A stretch of 64,000 bases of DNA from Shimia sp040370365 (GCF_040370365.1 NZ_BAABWQ010000002.1:248001-312000); one strand, 5' to 3'. Positions 9,042-17,781 are shown, counted from the stretch's first letter. Numbers and translations are program-made. Notes: generated by a model not told the origin, from the letters alone.

Positions 9042-9427
9042 GCCAGCAGTCCTCTTGTCAAAACGACACCCAGCATCAACGCGCCCACCGCGCCGACCAC
9101 CGACAGTCCCACATAAAACGTCGCCGCACCAATGTCGCCGCGCTCAATCAAAGTCACCGTTTCCAGGGAAAACGCCGAAAACGTTGTGAACCCGCCCAAC
9201 AATCCAGTCATCACCAAAGGTGACAAATGAGTCAGCCCACGCTGCGCCGCCGCCACGACAAACACGCCCATCAAGAAAGATCCAATGACGTTTACCGTGA
9301 TGATCGCCACAGGGAACCCATTCCAGAACCCCTGCCCAATCAGCCGCACAACGCCAAGACCTACCAGATAGCGTAGCGCCGCGCCCACTGCGCCACCCAA
9401 AGCCACATATGTCAGGTTCAAAATCAT
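9038..9427 (-). CDS. crcB: CrcB/Fluc fluoride channel
   Basis: Small four-helix membrane protein of 129 residues. It shows the family signature GGAVGAALRYLVGL near the N-terminus, GFPVAIITVNVIGSFLMGV (the N-x-x-G-S/C-F segment), and GLLGGFTTFSAFSLET (the phenylalanine and polar-track region). It exports fluoride as a dimer in the inner membrane. No fluoride riboswitch was seen upstream. It is coupled to the pseudouridine synthase by a 4-bp overlap. Confidence 0.92.
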   Translation of the reverse strand: MILNLTYVALGGAVGAALRYLVGLGVVRLIGQGFWNGFPVAIITVNVIGSFLMGVFVVAAAQRGLTHLSPLVMTGLLGGFTTFSAFSLETVTLIERGDIGAATFYVGLSVVGAVGALMLGVVLTRGLLA

Positions 9428-9549
9428 CCGGCGTCTCTCTGCCCTTATGCAGGTAATGTCAAGAAAACCTGATATCTCTCAAAATAGCACTGCTTTTTTG
9501 GGGCAAATACATCTCAGCGAATTGGCACTAAGCCAACCGGTCCGGCCCG

Positions 9550-10872
9550 TCACCCGCCGCGTTTGCCGCGAAGCTTGGCAAAGTAATCCAACCGCTTCTT
9601 CAATTCGCGCTCATAACCGCGTTCGACCGGTAGATAGAGCGCAGGGCGCTTCACTGTGTCGGGAAAGTAATTCTGCCCGGAAAACCCATCCTGTGCATCG
9701 TGGTCATATTGATATCCATCGCCATAGCCCTGCTCTGCCATCAACGACGTTGGCGCATTTAGAATGTGTTTCGGCGGGGGCTCTGATCCGGTCTTTTTCG
9801 CCAAGGCCCGCGCCGCTTTATAGGCCGCATAACCGGCATTGGTTTTGGGCGCCAAAGCCAAATAGATAACGGCCTGCGCCAATGCCAACTCACCCTCAGG
9901 GCTGCCCAAACGCTCATAGGTCTCCCAAGCATTGAGGCACACCCCCTGCGCTTGTGGATCTGCCAGCGCAATATCTTCACAAGCCATCCGCGTCAGCCGC
10001 CGCGCCAAAAACCTTGGATCTTCTCCGCCTTCCAACATCCGCGCGTACCAATAGAGCGCCGCATCGGGGTCTGAGCCGCGCACCGATTTGTGCAGTGCTG
10101 AAATCAAATTGTAGTGCTCATCACCGGATTTGTCGTATTTCGCAGCGCGACGCATCAAGCGCGTTGCCAAAGCGTCCGTGTCAAGCTTGCCCTCAACAGA
10201 CCAAGCCATCACCTGTTCAATCAGGTTGAGCAGCGCCCGCCCATCTCCATCGGCCATTTCCAACAGCGCTTCGCGCGCTGCCCCGTCCAACGGCATGGCG
10301 CGATCCATTTCTTTTTCCGCGCGCTGTGCCAAGCGCTCCAGATCCGCAAGGCTCAGCCGCTCCAACACCAAAACCTGTGATCGGCTCAGCACCGCAGCAT
10401 TGAGTTCAAACGAAGGGTTCTCTGTGGTTGCCCCCACCAACAGGATTGTCCCATCTTCCATGTGGGGCAAAAATCCATCTTGTTGTGCTTTGTTGAAACG
10501 GTGGATCTCATCCACAAACAGCAACGTTCCGCGACCATTGGCGCGCCGCATCTTGGCCGCTTCAAACACTTTGCGCAGCTCAGGAACGCCGGTAAAAATC
10601 GCACTGATCTGAACAAAATGCAGATCCGTTTCATCTGCCAAAAGGCGCGCAATTGTGGTTTTGCCCACCCCTGGTGGCCCCCAAAAAATCAACGACGACA
10701 AGGAGCCTGATGACAGCATCACCCCCAACGGCGCCTCCGGTCCCAAAACCTGCTCTTGTCCAATCACCTCAGACAAGGCGCGCGGCCTCAGTCGATCCGC
10801 CAAAGGTCGCGGGGCGTCTCCCGCAGGGCGTGTCGAAATCTCTGCCGGTGTGGTGTCAAATAGGTCGGCCAT
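9550..10872 (-). CDS. rarA: replication-associated recombination protein A
   Basis: AAA+ ATPase of 440 residues (RarA/MgsA, related to WRNIP1). It has an N-terminal PLADRLRPRALSEVIGQEQV, Walker A GPPGVGKTT near 66-74, Walker B LLFVDEIHRFNK near 118-129, and sensor 1 GATTENPSF. The C-terminal part carries the MgsA_C-type sequence VRGSDPDAALYWYARMLEGG and PRFLARRLTRMACEDIALAD. It acts at stalled replication forks. It is preceded by the DegP-like gene 17 bp away and points the same way. Confidence 0.94.
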   Translation of the reverse strand: MADLFDTTPAEISTRPAGDAPRPLADRLRPRALSEVIGQEQVLGPEAPLGVMLSSGSLSSLIFWGPPGVGKTTIARLLADETDLHFVQISAIFTGVPELRKVFEAAKMRRANGRGTLLFVDEIHRFNKAQQDGFLPHMEDGTILLVGATTENPSFELNAAVLSRSQVLVLERLSLADLERLAQRAEKEMDRAMPLDGAAREALLEMADGDGRALLNLIEQVMAWSVEGKLDTDALATRLMRRAAKYDKSGDEHYNLISALHKSVRGSDPDAALYWYARMLEGGEDPRFLARRLTRMACEDIALADPQAQGVCLNAWETYERLGSPEGELALAQAVIYLALAPKTNAGYAAYKAARALAKKTGSEPPPKHILNAPTSLMAEQGYGDGYQYDHDAQDGFSGQNYFPDTVKRPALYLPVERGYERELKKRLDYFAKLRGKRGG

Positions 10873-10889
10873 AGGCTGAGACGATATCC

Positions 10890-12272
10890 TTAAAGTCTAA
10901 AACGCATCACCACCCGCTGGGTGCCGCGCTGGACCTCTAACGTAAGCCGGTTACGCGCCGCGCGCAAAGCTTTGTCCGCGTCTTTGGTTGCCAAAATGTC
11001 TGCGCCATCGATCACCCGCAGAACATCTCCCGCGCGCAACCCCAAGCGTGCCCCCACCTCTCCGGGTTTCTCAACAACCACACCCTCCAGACTGAGCGGC
11101 AAACCAAATTCTCGTATGACCGCTGGATTGATGTTGGACATCAGCATGCCCGGGATCGCGGATGTTCGACCGGTCTCAATGGAATTGCGCGCGGGATTTT
11201 CGGGCGCGTTGGTCATTTTGACCACGCGGCTCTCCGCCGCGCCGTCGCGCATCACTTCAACTTCAACCTCGTTGCCCAGTCCAGAAACCGACATACGGAA
11301 AATCATCTCCGCAGGTGTGTTCACCGGCTGTCCATCTAAGGCAACAATCACATCACCCGACTCAAGCCCGGCGGCCAAAAATGGGCTTTCCTCATGTAAC
11401 GAGGACACAACAATCCCGCCCGGCCGCTTGAGGCCAAGCCCTTCCGCCATATCCGCATCAACCGGTTGGCCAAACATCCCCGCCCACGGGCGCTGAAACG
11501 CATCAAAACCGGCGCGCGCCTGTTCGACGAACTGCGCCACCAAGCGTGACGGGATGGCAAATCCAATCCCATTGGAGCCTCCAGAGCGGGTCAAAATCGA
11601 CGTGTTTATACCGATCAAATCGCCATTCACGTCAATCAATGCCCCGCCCGAGTTGCCTGGGTTGATCGCCGCATCGGTCTGAATGAAATAGCCGCGCGCG
11701 TTCCCCGTCGCCACACCAGAGCGCGCAAGACCAGACACAATCCCGCTTGTCACGGTTTGACCCACCCCAAACGGATTGCCGATCGCCATGGCCAATTCGC
11801 CCACATCGACGTTGTCACTGTCACGCAGCGTCAAAAACGGTAACCCACTGGCGTCTTGGAGTTTGAGAATAGCCAAATCGCTTTCCTCATCGGACAACAG
11901 CACCTCAGCTGTGTATTCCCGACGATCATTGAGATGCACCCGTATGTCTGTGCTCATGCCCACCACATGGTAGTTGGACACCACAATGCCGTCCTCCGAC
12001 AGGATCACCCCTGAGCCAAGCGAGTTCTCCACCCGAGGCTGCGGTGAGCCAAAGTTGCGAAACAATTGGTCAAAGAACGGATCACCCGTGAAAGGGCTCT
12101 GGCGAACTTGCACAATTTGCTTGGCATAAATGTTCACAACCGCTGGAGCTGCCTTTTTCACCAAAGGCGCAAAACCGAGTGAAATCTCGCTCTGGGTTTG
12201 GGGGATTTTGGTTTCAGCAGACAGGCTTGTCCCAAGGCCAAGCACAAGGGCAAAAAGAGCAGAACGGATCAT
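10890..12272 (-). CDS. Do/DegP-like periplasmic serine protease
   Basis: HtrA-family protease of about 460 residues with a Sec signal peptide (MIRSALFALVLGLGTSLSAE). The trypsin-like domain shows the catalytic triad in SNYHVVG (His), ESDLAIL (Asp) and NPGNSGGALI (Ser). Two PDZ domains follow, the first around GGIVVSSLHEESPFLAAGLE and the second around GVVVEKPGEVGARLGLRAGD. It degrades or refolds damaged envelope proteins. The start at 12272 is chosen because AGAGGAA precedes it and it yields the signal peptide; the open frame to 12440 is not supported. Its place next to rarA and the rplQ end is, from memory, conserved in the family. Confidence 0.92.
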   Translation of the reverse strand: MIRSALFALVLGLGTSLSAETKIPQTQSEISLGFAPLVKKAAPAVVNIYAKQIVQVRQSPFTGDPFFDQLFRNFGSPQPRVENSLGSGVILSEDGIVVSNYHVVGMSTDIRVHLNDRREYTAEVLLSDEESDLAILKLQDASGLPFLTLRDSDNVDVGELAMAIGNPFGVGQTVTSGIVSGLARSGVATGNARGYFIQTDAAINPGNSGGALIDVNGDLIGINTSILTRSGGSNGIGFAIPSRLVAQFVEQARAGFDAFQRPWAGMFGQPVDADMAEGLGLKRPGGIVVSSLHEESPFLAAGLESGDVIVALDGQPVNTPAEMIFRMSVSGLGNEVEVEVMRDGAAESRVVKMTNAPENPARNSIETGRTSAIPGMLMSNINPAVIREFGLPLSLEGVVVEKPGEVGARLGLRAGDVLRVIDGADILATKDADKALRAARNRLTLEVQRGTQRVVMRFRL

Positions 12273-12453
12273 GCAGGTTCCTCTGAAAATACCTTGTGGC
12301 AGATATGCGCAGCAGGCCTTTGAATTGCAAGCCGGGACATGTTGCGCGCCACGTCCATGCAGGCATGATGCGTCCATGCCGACCGCGCACTTTGCAAAGC
12401 CAGATGCCCACCAATCATTCGCGTACAATCTGATCCACACTTAAACGCAAGCC

Positions 12454-13623
12454 TCAGGGCAGAAAGTCAGTCTCGTAACCCTCAGCGCTCGCGTCCCCAC
12501 GGCGAAGCTTCACAGCGGCAACACGCCCCATCTCATCAGCGCATTTCGCCCCCGCCCCGTTGCCGCCAGCAAGCACAAAGATGCGATCACTCTGTCCATA
12601 AACCAATGGATTGCCACGCGGCGTAAAAGACGTGGCACAGCTCTGATAGGACACGCTACGATAGGATAACCCCGGTATCATCCCGAGCAAAACCTCCCTC
12701 AAATGCTCTCCAACAGCGGCACTTCCTCCGCTGCGAAACCAGTCTTTCATCTGTGCCACATCGGTCAACTCATTATCCTCGGGGTCCCCACCAAGTTTCA
12801 AATAGGTTTTTCCGTCAGGATAGCTCACCGGGGGCAAGACATAACAATCGCCCTTCCCATCTGGGGAATAGTAAACCACCGACGGCATATCTTTTAGCCG
12901 CGCTGTTTCCGCCGCATCGATCTCAAGGAGCGCTGTTGTGCGCGCATACACCTTCAACGGCAGCGGCTCTGGCAACAGCTCTTCCACTTTGGAAAATGCG
13001 CCACAGGCAACCACAACCTTATCAGCAGCAACATGTTGCCCATCAGCGCAACGCACCACAACGCCTTGGACGGTCTCCTCAATCCCAACGGCCTCTGTGC
13101 GCAGCAACGTCACCCCGCGCGCTTGCGCCACAGTGATTTCAGCAATCACATGCACGCGCGGATTGATCCATCCGCCGCCCGGCTCAAAGAGCCCTGCGAT
13201 ACCCGTAGGAAATCCGAAAAACGGAAACCGCGCCTTTAACCCCGCGCTGTCCAAAGCAATATGTTCCACCCCATCGCGCTTGGCGACTGCCAAATTCTCG
13301 GCCATGGCATCACTGGTCCCACCTTGCGTTGGTGCGGCCAACAAATAGCCAGAAGCGTGAAAAAACTGTGTACCGCTCGCCGATTCAATTTCGCCGTAAC
13401 GCTCCATGGACCGCGCCGCGAACCGCGACCAATCTTGCTTTCGATCAAGCCGCCGGGTGATGCGCGCCTGATCATAGTGGCTGCCGAACACACCTGTGTG
13501 CGTCGCGGCCTGCGCAGGCTCTTTGGGCCCGATCAAAGCGACCTTCGCACCCATCTCAGCCAAATGCCGGGCACAGGCACTCCCCCAGAGCCCCGCCCCT
13601 ACAACAATCGTATCAAATGCCAT
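12454..13623 (-). CDS. FAD-dependent amine/amino-acid oxidase (DAO family)
   Basis: 389 residues. The N-terminal Rossmann motif FDTIVVGAGLWGSACARHL binds FAD. The middle has the substrate domain typical of D-amino-acid oxidase/sarcosine oxidase-like proteins (VVVACGAFSK, DGKTYLKLGGD). The C-terminus has FVLAGGNGAGAKCADEMGR, the second FAD-contacting region. The substrate is unknown. The ATG at 13623 has AAGGAGCAGGCTG upstream. It runs toward the DegP-like gene and begins just after the ribosomal-cluster terminator. Confidence 0.85.
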   Translation of the reverse strand: MAFDTIVVGAGLWGSACARHLAEMGAKVALIGPKEPAQAATHTGVFGSHYDQARITRRLDRKQDWSRFAARSMERYGEIESASGTQFFHASGYLLAAPTQGGTSDAMAENLAVAKRDGVEHIALDSAGLKARFPFFGFPTGIAGLFEPGGGWINPRVHVIAEITVAQARGVTLLRTEAVGIEETVQGVVVRCADGQHVAADKVVVACGAFSKVEELLPEPLPLKVYARTTALLEIDAAETARLKDMPSVVYYSPDGKGDCYVLPPVSYPDGKTYLKLGGDPEDNELTDVAQMKDWFRSGGSAAVGEHLREVLLGMIPGLSYRSVSYQSCATSFTPRGNPLVYGQSDRIFVLAGGNGAGAKCADEMGRVAAVKLRRGDASAEGYETDFLP

Positions 13624-13695
13624 CAGCCTGCTCCTTGCCACCCAGAGGTCCAAGGCAGACCATGGCGTCCGCGTTCAAAAATGACCACCACAAAC

Positions 13696-13726
13696 AAAAA
13701 GGACCCCCGCCAAACGGCAGGGGTCC
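13696..13726 (-). terminator. rho-independent terminator after rplQ
   Basis: On the minus strand an 11-bp stem GGACCCCTGCC / GGCGGGGGTCC with a GTTT loop is followed by TTTTTG, 25 bp after the rplQ stop. It ends the ribosomal protein cluster. Confidence 0.92.
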
Positions 13727-13751
13727 AGATTTCGGGAAATCCGAGAGTGTC

Positions 13752-14171
13752 TTATTCGTCGGCGGCTTCCGCAGCTGCCAGGCGCGCCTTGTCGGCGGCG
13801 CCTTTTGCGTCAACGTCACGATCCACAAATTCGATGATCGCCATCGGTGCCATGTCGCCATAACGGAAACCGGCTTTCATGATGCGGACGTAGCCACCCT
13901 GACGGTCTTTGTAGCGTGGGCCCAGAACGTCAAACAGTTTTGCAACGTACTGGTCTTCTTTCAGACGCGACGCGGCCAGACGGCGCGCGTGCAGGTCACC
14001 ACGTTTTGCCAGCGTGATCATCTTTTCGATGATCGGGCGCAGTTCTTTCGCCTTTGGCAGGGTGGTTTTGATTTGTTCGTGTTCGATCAACGAACCCGCC
14101 ATGTTGGAAAACAGGGCTTTACGGTGTTCGTGTGTACGATTTAGGCGGCGATAACCACGAGCGTGACGCAT
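13752..14171 (-). CDS. rplQ: 50S ribosomal protein L17
   Basis: Full-length L17 (139 residues) starting MRHARGYRRLNRTHEHRKAL, with the typical SLIEHEQIKTTLPKAKELRP region. An alanine- and charge-rich C-terminal tail (AADKARLAAAEAADE) is common in alphaproteobacteria. It is the last gene of the alpha-operon block and sits near the peptide exit tunnel in the 50S subunit. Confidence 0.97.
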   Translation of the reverse strand: MRHARGYRRLNRTHEHRKALFSNMAGSLIEHEQIKTTLPKAKELRPIIEKMITLAKRGDLHARRLAASRLKEDQYVAKLFDVLGPRYKDRQGGYVRIMKAGFRYGDMAPMAIIEFVDRDVDAKGAADKARLAAAEAADE

Positions 14172-14283
14172 TTTATTTCTCCATCTTGCGTTTTTGCTTT
14201 GTCTGACCAGTGATGCGTGTCACCGGCTCTCCTTAGGGCTTTGGGCCCAGTCTTCCCCGGCAAGTCCGGGCATTTGTAGAAGT

Positions 14284-14303
14284 GGGCGGGGTTGCCCCCG
14301 CCC
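14284..14303 (-). promoter_or_regulatory. intercistronic hairpin between rpoA and rplQ
   Basis: Perfect GGGCGGGG / CCCCGCCC stem with a 4-nt loop, 7 bp after the rpoA stop and with no U-run. It probably protects the 3' end of the rpoA message or partly attenuates rplQ. Confidence 0.6.
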
Positions 14304-14310
14304 AAATTTC

Positions 14311-15327
14311 TTAGAAGTTGTCTTCGAATTTCTTCGCCAGATCTTCGATGTTGTCTGGTGGCCAGTCCTCGACGTCCATGCCAAGGTGCAGCCCCATGCC
14401 GGACAGCACTTCTTTGATTTCGTTCAAAGATTTGCGGCCAAAGTTCGGGGTGCGCAGCATTTCTGCTTCGGTTTTCTGGATCAGATCGCCGATGTACACG
14501 ATGTTGTCGTTCTTCAGGCAGTTTGCCGAACGAACAGACAGTTCCAGCTCGTCCACTTTCTTCAGCAGAAGCGGATTGAACTCGAGACCATCGTCTTCTT
14601 CCTGACGACCAGCCGACTCAGGCTCATCAAAGTTCACGAAGATCGACAGCTGGTCCTGCAGAATACGCGCAGCAAAAGCCACGGCATCTTCTGGCGTGAT
14701 GGAACCATCGGTGTCGATTTTCATGGTCAGCTTGTCGTAGTCCAGAACCTGACCTTCACGGGTCGGCTGCACATCATAAGACACGCGTTTGACAGGCGAG
14801 TAGATCGCATCAATCGGCATCAAGCCGATGGGCGCGTCTTCTGGCTTGTTTTTGTCAGCAGAGACATAGCCTTTGCCGGTGTTGACGGTCAGCTCGACAT
14901 AAAGGTCGGCACCATCATCAAGGTGGCAGATGATATGGTCTTTGTTGAGAACTTCGATACCAGCGCTGTCACTGATGTCGCCAGCTGTCACAGCACCCGG
15001 ACCTTTTGCATTGATCGAAAGACGCTTTGGCCCTTCAACTTCCATGCGCAGGCTCACGCCTTTGAGGTTCAGGATGATGTCGGTCACGTCTTCACGTACA
15101 CCGGCAACACTGGAAAATTCATGCAGAACGTTGTCGATCTGAACGCTGGTGATGGCCGCGCCTTGCAGCGAGCTCATCAGAACGCGACGCAGCGCGTTCC
15201 CCAATGTAAGGCCAAAACCACGCTCCAGCGGCTCAGCAACAACCGTTGCCTGACGCGCGGGGTCGTTGCCCGGCTTTACTTCAAGCTGTGTCGGCTTGAT
15301 CAATTCTGCCCAATTTTTGTGGATCAT
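14311..15327 (-). CDS. rpoA: DNA-directed RNA polymerase subunit alpha
   Basis: 338 residues, the usual length. The N-terminal assembly domain (MIHKNWAELIKP..., FGLTLGNALRRVLMSSLQGAA) is followed by an acidic linker and the C-terminal UP-element/activator domain with LKNDNIVYIGDLIQKTEAEM and NFGRKSLNEIKEVL. The start at 15327 is decided by GGAGGGACGC just upstream and by the family start; the frame back to 15387 is only open, not coding. It is co-transcribed with rpsM, rpsK and rplQ. Confidence 0.97.
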   Translation of the reverse strand: MIHKNWAELIKPTQLEVKPGNDPARQATVVAEPLERGFGLTLGNALRRVLMSSLQGAAITSVQIDNVLHEFSSVAGVREDVTDIILNLKGVSLRMEVEGPKRLSINAKGPGAVTAGDISDSAGIEVLNKDHIICHLDDGADLYVELTVNTGKGYVSADKNKPEDAPIGLMPIDAIYSPVKRVSYDVQPTREGQVLDYDKLTMKIDTDGSITPEDAVAFAARILQDQLSIFVNFDEPESAGRQEEDDGLEFNPLLLKKVDELELSVRSANCLKNDNIVYIGDLIQKTEAEMLRTPNFGRKSLNEIKEVLSGMGLHLGMDVEDWPPDNIEDLAKKFEDNF

Positions 15328-15442
15328 GCGTCCCTCCATACTTGTCTCGTTCCCATGTCCAAAAGAACCAGACGCCCGAGGTTTCAAAATGACGAACTGG
15401 GGCCGTGCGGATCACGCGGCCCCAGGGTATATAAAAAGTCGC

Positions 15443-15832
15443 TTAGACGCGGCGGCGCTTTGGTGGGCGGCAGCCGTTGTGTGCGATTGGCGTTACGTCA
15501 CGGATAGATGTGATGTTGAAACCAATTGCCGCCAGAGCGCGCAGCGCGGATTCACGGCCGGAACCGGGACCCTGCACTTCAACTTCCAGCGTCTTAACGC
15601 CGTGGTCTTGCGCTTTTTTGCCAGCATCTTCTGCAGCCATCTGAGCCGCATAAGGTGTGGATTTACGCGAACCCTTGAAGCCCATTGTGCCAGCAGACGA
15701 CCATGAGATCGCGTTGCCCTGCACGTCAGAGATCAGGATTTTTGTGTTGTTGAACGAGGAGTTCACGTGGGCTACGCCCGACGCAATATTCTTACGCTCT
15801 TTTTTCTTGGTACGAGTCTTTTCGCGTGCCAT
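15443..15832 (-). CDS. rpsK: 30S ribosomal protein S11
   Basis: 129 residues, full length. It has GVAHVNSSFNNTKILISDVQ, a GFKGSRKSTPYAAQMAAEDA core, and the conserved C-terminal PIAHNGCRPPKRRRV. It belongs to the 30S platform. It lies 15 bp after rpsM. Between it and rpoA is 115 bp with an imperfect GGGGCCG...CGGCCCC hairpin at 15398-15423. Confidence 0.97.
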   Translation of the reverse strand: MAREKTRTKKKERKNIASGVAHVNSSFNNTKILISDVQGNAISWSSAGTMGFKGSRKSTPYAAQMAAEDAGKKAQDHGVKTLEVEVQGPGSGRESALRALAAIGFNITSIRDVTPIAHNGCRPPKRRRV

Positions 15833-15847
15833 GGATCAAACCCTCCC

Positions 15848-16216
15848 TTATTTCTTCTTGCCAGCAATGGCCTTTGCAGGGCCTTTGCGTGTGCGAGCGT
15901 TGGTGTGGGTACGCTGACCGCGAACGGGCAGGTTACGACGATGGCGCAGACCGCGGTAGCAGCCCAGATCCATCAGACGTTTGATGTTCATCTGCACTTC
16001 ACGACGCAGGTCACCTTCAACGGTGAAGTTGGCGTCGATGAATTCACGCACAGCCAGAACTTCTGCGTCGCTCAGCTCGTTTACACGACGAGTCGGGTCA
16101 ATTTTGACACCTTCGCAGATTTCTTTGGCCGAAGCTGGTCCAATACCAGTGATATAAGTCAGGGCGATCGGGACCCGTTTGTGGGTCGGGATGTTTACGC
16201 CGGCAATACGTGCCAC
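15848..16216 (-). CDS. rpsM: 30S ribosomal protein S13
   Basis: 122 residues, full length: ARIAGVNIPTHKRVPIALTY, GIGPASAKEI, and the C-terminal RGQRTHTNARTRKGPAKAIA tail that reaches the tRNA sites. It uses a GTG start at 16216 with AAAGGAAAGTGACAC upstream. It is the first gene of the alpha block (rpsM-rpsK-rpoA-rplQ). Because adk ends in a terminator 3 kb upstream, this block depends on the promoter at 16376-16404. Confidence 0.97.
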   Translation of the reverse strand: MARIAGVNIPTHKRVPIALTYITGIGPASAKEICEGVKIDPTRRVNELSDAEVLAVREFIDANFTVEGDLRREVQMNIKRLMDLGCYRGLRHRRNLPVRGQRTHTNARTRKGPAKAIAGKKK

Positions 16217-16272
16217 GTGTCACTTTCCTTTTCGTTGCGGTTCCGTGGTTCCAGAACCTTTTTTCACAACGT

Positions 16273-16435
16273 AAGCCCGACGCAATCAAGCAACCGGGCC
16301 TCAGCTGATCAGGTGGTCTTGCTACGCGGGGGCGACCCACAAGCAAAGAATTGATTCTCCGTTAAGAGATGAGGTGATTTATGGGGGTTTGGGAGGGGTG
16401 TCAAGCGCTACCAGAAAACAAGAGTTTCTGCACCC
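16273..16435. repeat. direct repeat copy A: rpsM promoter and leader
   Basis: The stretch AAGCCCGACGCAATCAA ... CTCAGCTGATCAGGTGGTCT ... CTCCGTTAAGAGATG is repeated at 17782-17942 in the same orientation. Over the first ~109 bases I count about ten differences by eye. Similarity then continues through a G-rich stretch, TGTCAAG and GAAAACAAGA. This copy contains the rpsM promoter and most of its 5' leader. Several potential stems lie in the leader on the minus strand, for example GCCCG...CGGGC and GTGGGTC...GACCAC. Confidence 0.9.
16376..16404 (-). promoter_or_regulatory. sigma70-type promoter for rpsM-rpsK-rpoA-rplQ
   Basis: On the minus strand TTGACA (16399-16404) is followed after exactly 17 bp by TAAATC (16376-16381). 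The spacer is C-rich. The predicted start lies ~160 nt before the rpsM GTG, leaving a structured leader. Confidence 0.75.
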
Positions 16436-16441
16436 TAGAAT

Positions 16442-16804
16442 TCAAACTTCGACTCTGCCTAGTATTGTGTTTTTTAACGCCACCGAAAGCAACGCGGGTG
16501 CCGAGATTTGTTCCAACAACTCCCCTGCATCTTTTCGATCCAATCCGGTTCCAGACAAAATGTCTGAGACTTGACTTGCGAGCAGATTAATCTCTTGGTC
16601 CTCCAGATAGGACCTTTCAAACAACCGCCTGAATTCTTCGTCCCCTTCCAACTTAATAAATTGCGCCAATGCTTCTTGTACTATTGCCTCAAATGGCGGA
16701 TTCCCCAAAACCAACTGCCTTTCGTCTGGGCAGAACTTGGCTACCAGAAAGGCTGTTAGCAACTGCCTCAATTCTAGTGCTGAGGCGGAGATTGTGACTT
16801 CCAT
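16442..16804 (-). CDS. hypothetical protein, candidate immunity protein of the Rhs-tip/ART toxin
   Basis: 120 residues, acidic, with no family I can name. It is helical and leucine-rich (ALELRQLLTAFLVAKFCPDE; SQVSDILSGTGLDRKDAGEL). It begins 9 bp after the toxin frame stop with GAGGATCCGCG just before its ATG, so the two genes are translationally coupled. Polymorphic toxins are normally followed directly by their immunity gene, so position suggests it neutralises the ADP-ribosyltransferase-like domain. It remains intact although the toxin gene is broken, which would fit an immunity gene kept after toxin decay. No signal peptide or membrane segment is seen, so it is cytoplasmic. Confidence 0.6.
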   Translation of the reverse strand: MEVTISASALELRQLLTAFLVAKFCPDERQLVLGNPPFEAIVQEALAQFIKLEGDEEFRRLFERSYLEDQEINLLASQVSDILSGTGLDRKDAGELLEQISAPALLSVALKNTILGRVEV

Positions 16805-16813
16805 CGCGGATCC

Positions 16814-17690
16814 TCAAAATGGGTTGGGCCCAAGAAATGGAAAAGTTGCATCCACACCTTGCGTTATTGGACCCAAGTGTTTGTATGCATATCCACCCGC
16901 GAAACTATTGTCAGGCTGAAAATTTGCCTCGGTCGTAACGTATGGATGGATCATGACCACGTACGCTCCTTTTCCGTTATGCCACTCTAAACCAGCGAAC
17001 AATTCTCTGATTACTGTCTTCGCCGGCAGCGCCAGTGGAGTAACATACACAAACCCCTTCCAATTAGGTTGGATGGTAAACTTACCGTAGTTTTTGGGAT
17101 TTGCAATGGAAGCAAACCCTTTAGCATTAGTATAGTGAAAATAGACAGACTGAGACTTAGGCTTGTCCTTCAACGCATTTGCAATCGACCCAATGGCACC
17201 TAGAAAACCGAGTCTACCTGCCCCTTTGCCATGATTGGAGGAGACGCCTGAAGATCGCGATCCTCCGATTGCGATATCCTTGGTGGAAAGACAGCTAACT
17301 AGACCTGCGTATCCACCCTGTTCTCAACCAATACATCCGCTAACGGCCTGGCCGCTGATCGCTGAGTTGAAGTCCACCCAATCGGATGGTTTCATACCAG
17401 AGTTCGACCCGAACGATGTCAAATCATCATAGCCAGGATCACCAGGGTTTACCTGTCCATAATACTCATTTTGTCCATCGCCATCGATATCCCTATAGAC
17501 AGCCGCATTCCCACCCGGATCCAACTTGTTAATCGGATCATTCCCCGAATACGCATACCGATTGGTCCCCACCCCCGGCTCGGGGGTCAAGCCAATCCGG
17601 CTGGATGAACATCGCCGAGGCGGTGTTGGCAAACAGGGCAAATGTCAGGGAAAGCAGCAGCTTCTGCAAAATCGCGGGAAAAGAAGGCAT
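16814..17690 (-). pseudogene. secreted Rhs-tip protein with HYD1-like ADP-ribosyltransferase toxin domain, broken by a frameshift and a TGA
   Basis: Reading from the ATG at 17690 there is a Sec-like signal peptide (MPSFPAILQKLLLSLTFA..., ending TASA), then MFIQPDWLDP. An extra C in a C5 run (17582-17586 on the plus strand) shifts the frame, and the text continues EPGVGTNRYAYSGNDPIN and KLDPGGNA, the terminal segment of an Rhs core. This frame stops at TGA 17324-17326. The same frame then stays open to 16814 and encodes a glycine-rich linker and a C-terminal domain beginning SVYFHYTNAKGFASIA with YVTPLA and TEANFQPDN. This resembles the HYD1-signature ADP-ribosyltransferase toxins. A TTG at 17173 is the only start inside. 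One ancestral gene therefore explains all pieces: signal peptide, Rhs tip, linker, toxin. Only one base and one codon would need to change to restore it. Confidence 0.75.
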
Positions 17691-17781
17691 TCAGTACGTC
17701 CAAATATGTCGTGCAATTGCCACCCACAATTCCCGCAAAAGCGGAATCGCAAACCAGACTAAACCTAGACCAAACAAACAA

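Noticed and set aside
14172..14310. The rpoA-rplQ gap as a terminator
   Set aside because: The hairpin is strong, but there is no U-run and rplQ must be transcribed, so it is listed as a regulatory hairpin instead.
14194..15507. 437-residue plus-strand ORF opposite rpoA
   Set aside because: It is the antisense of rpoA, with low-complexity composition and no family text. rpoA coding on the other strand is certain.
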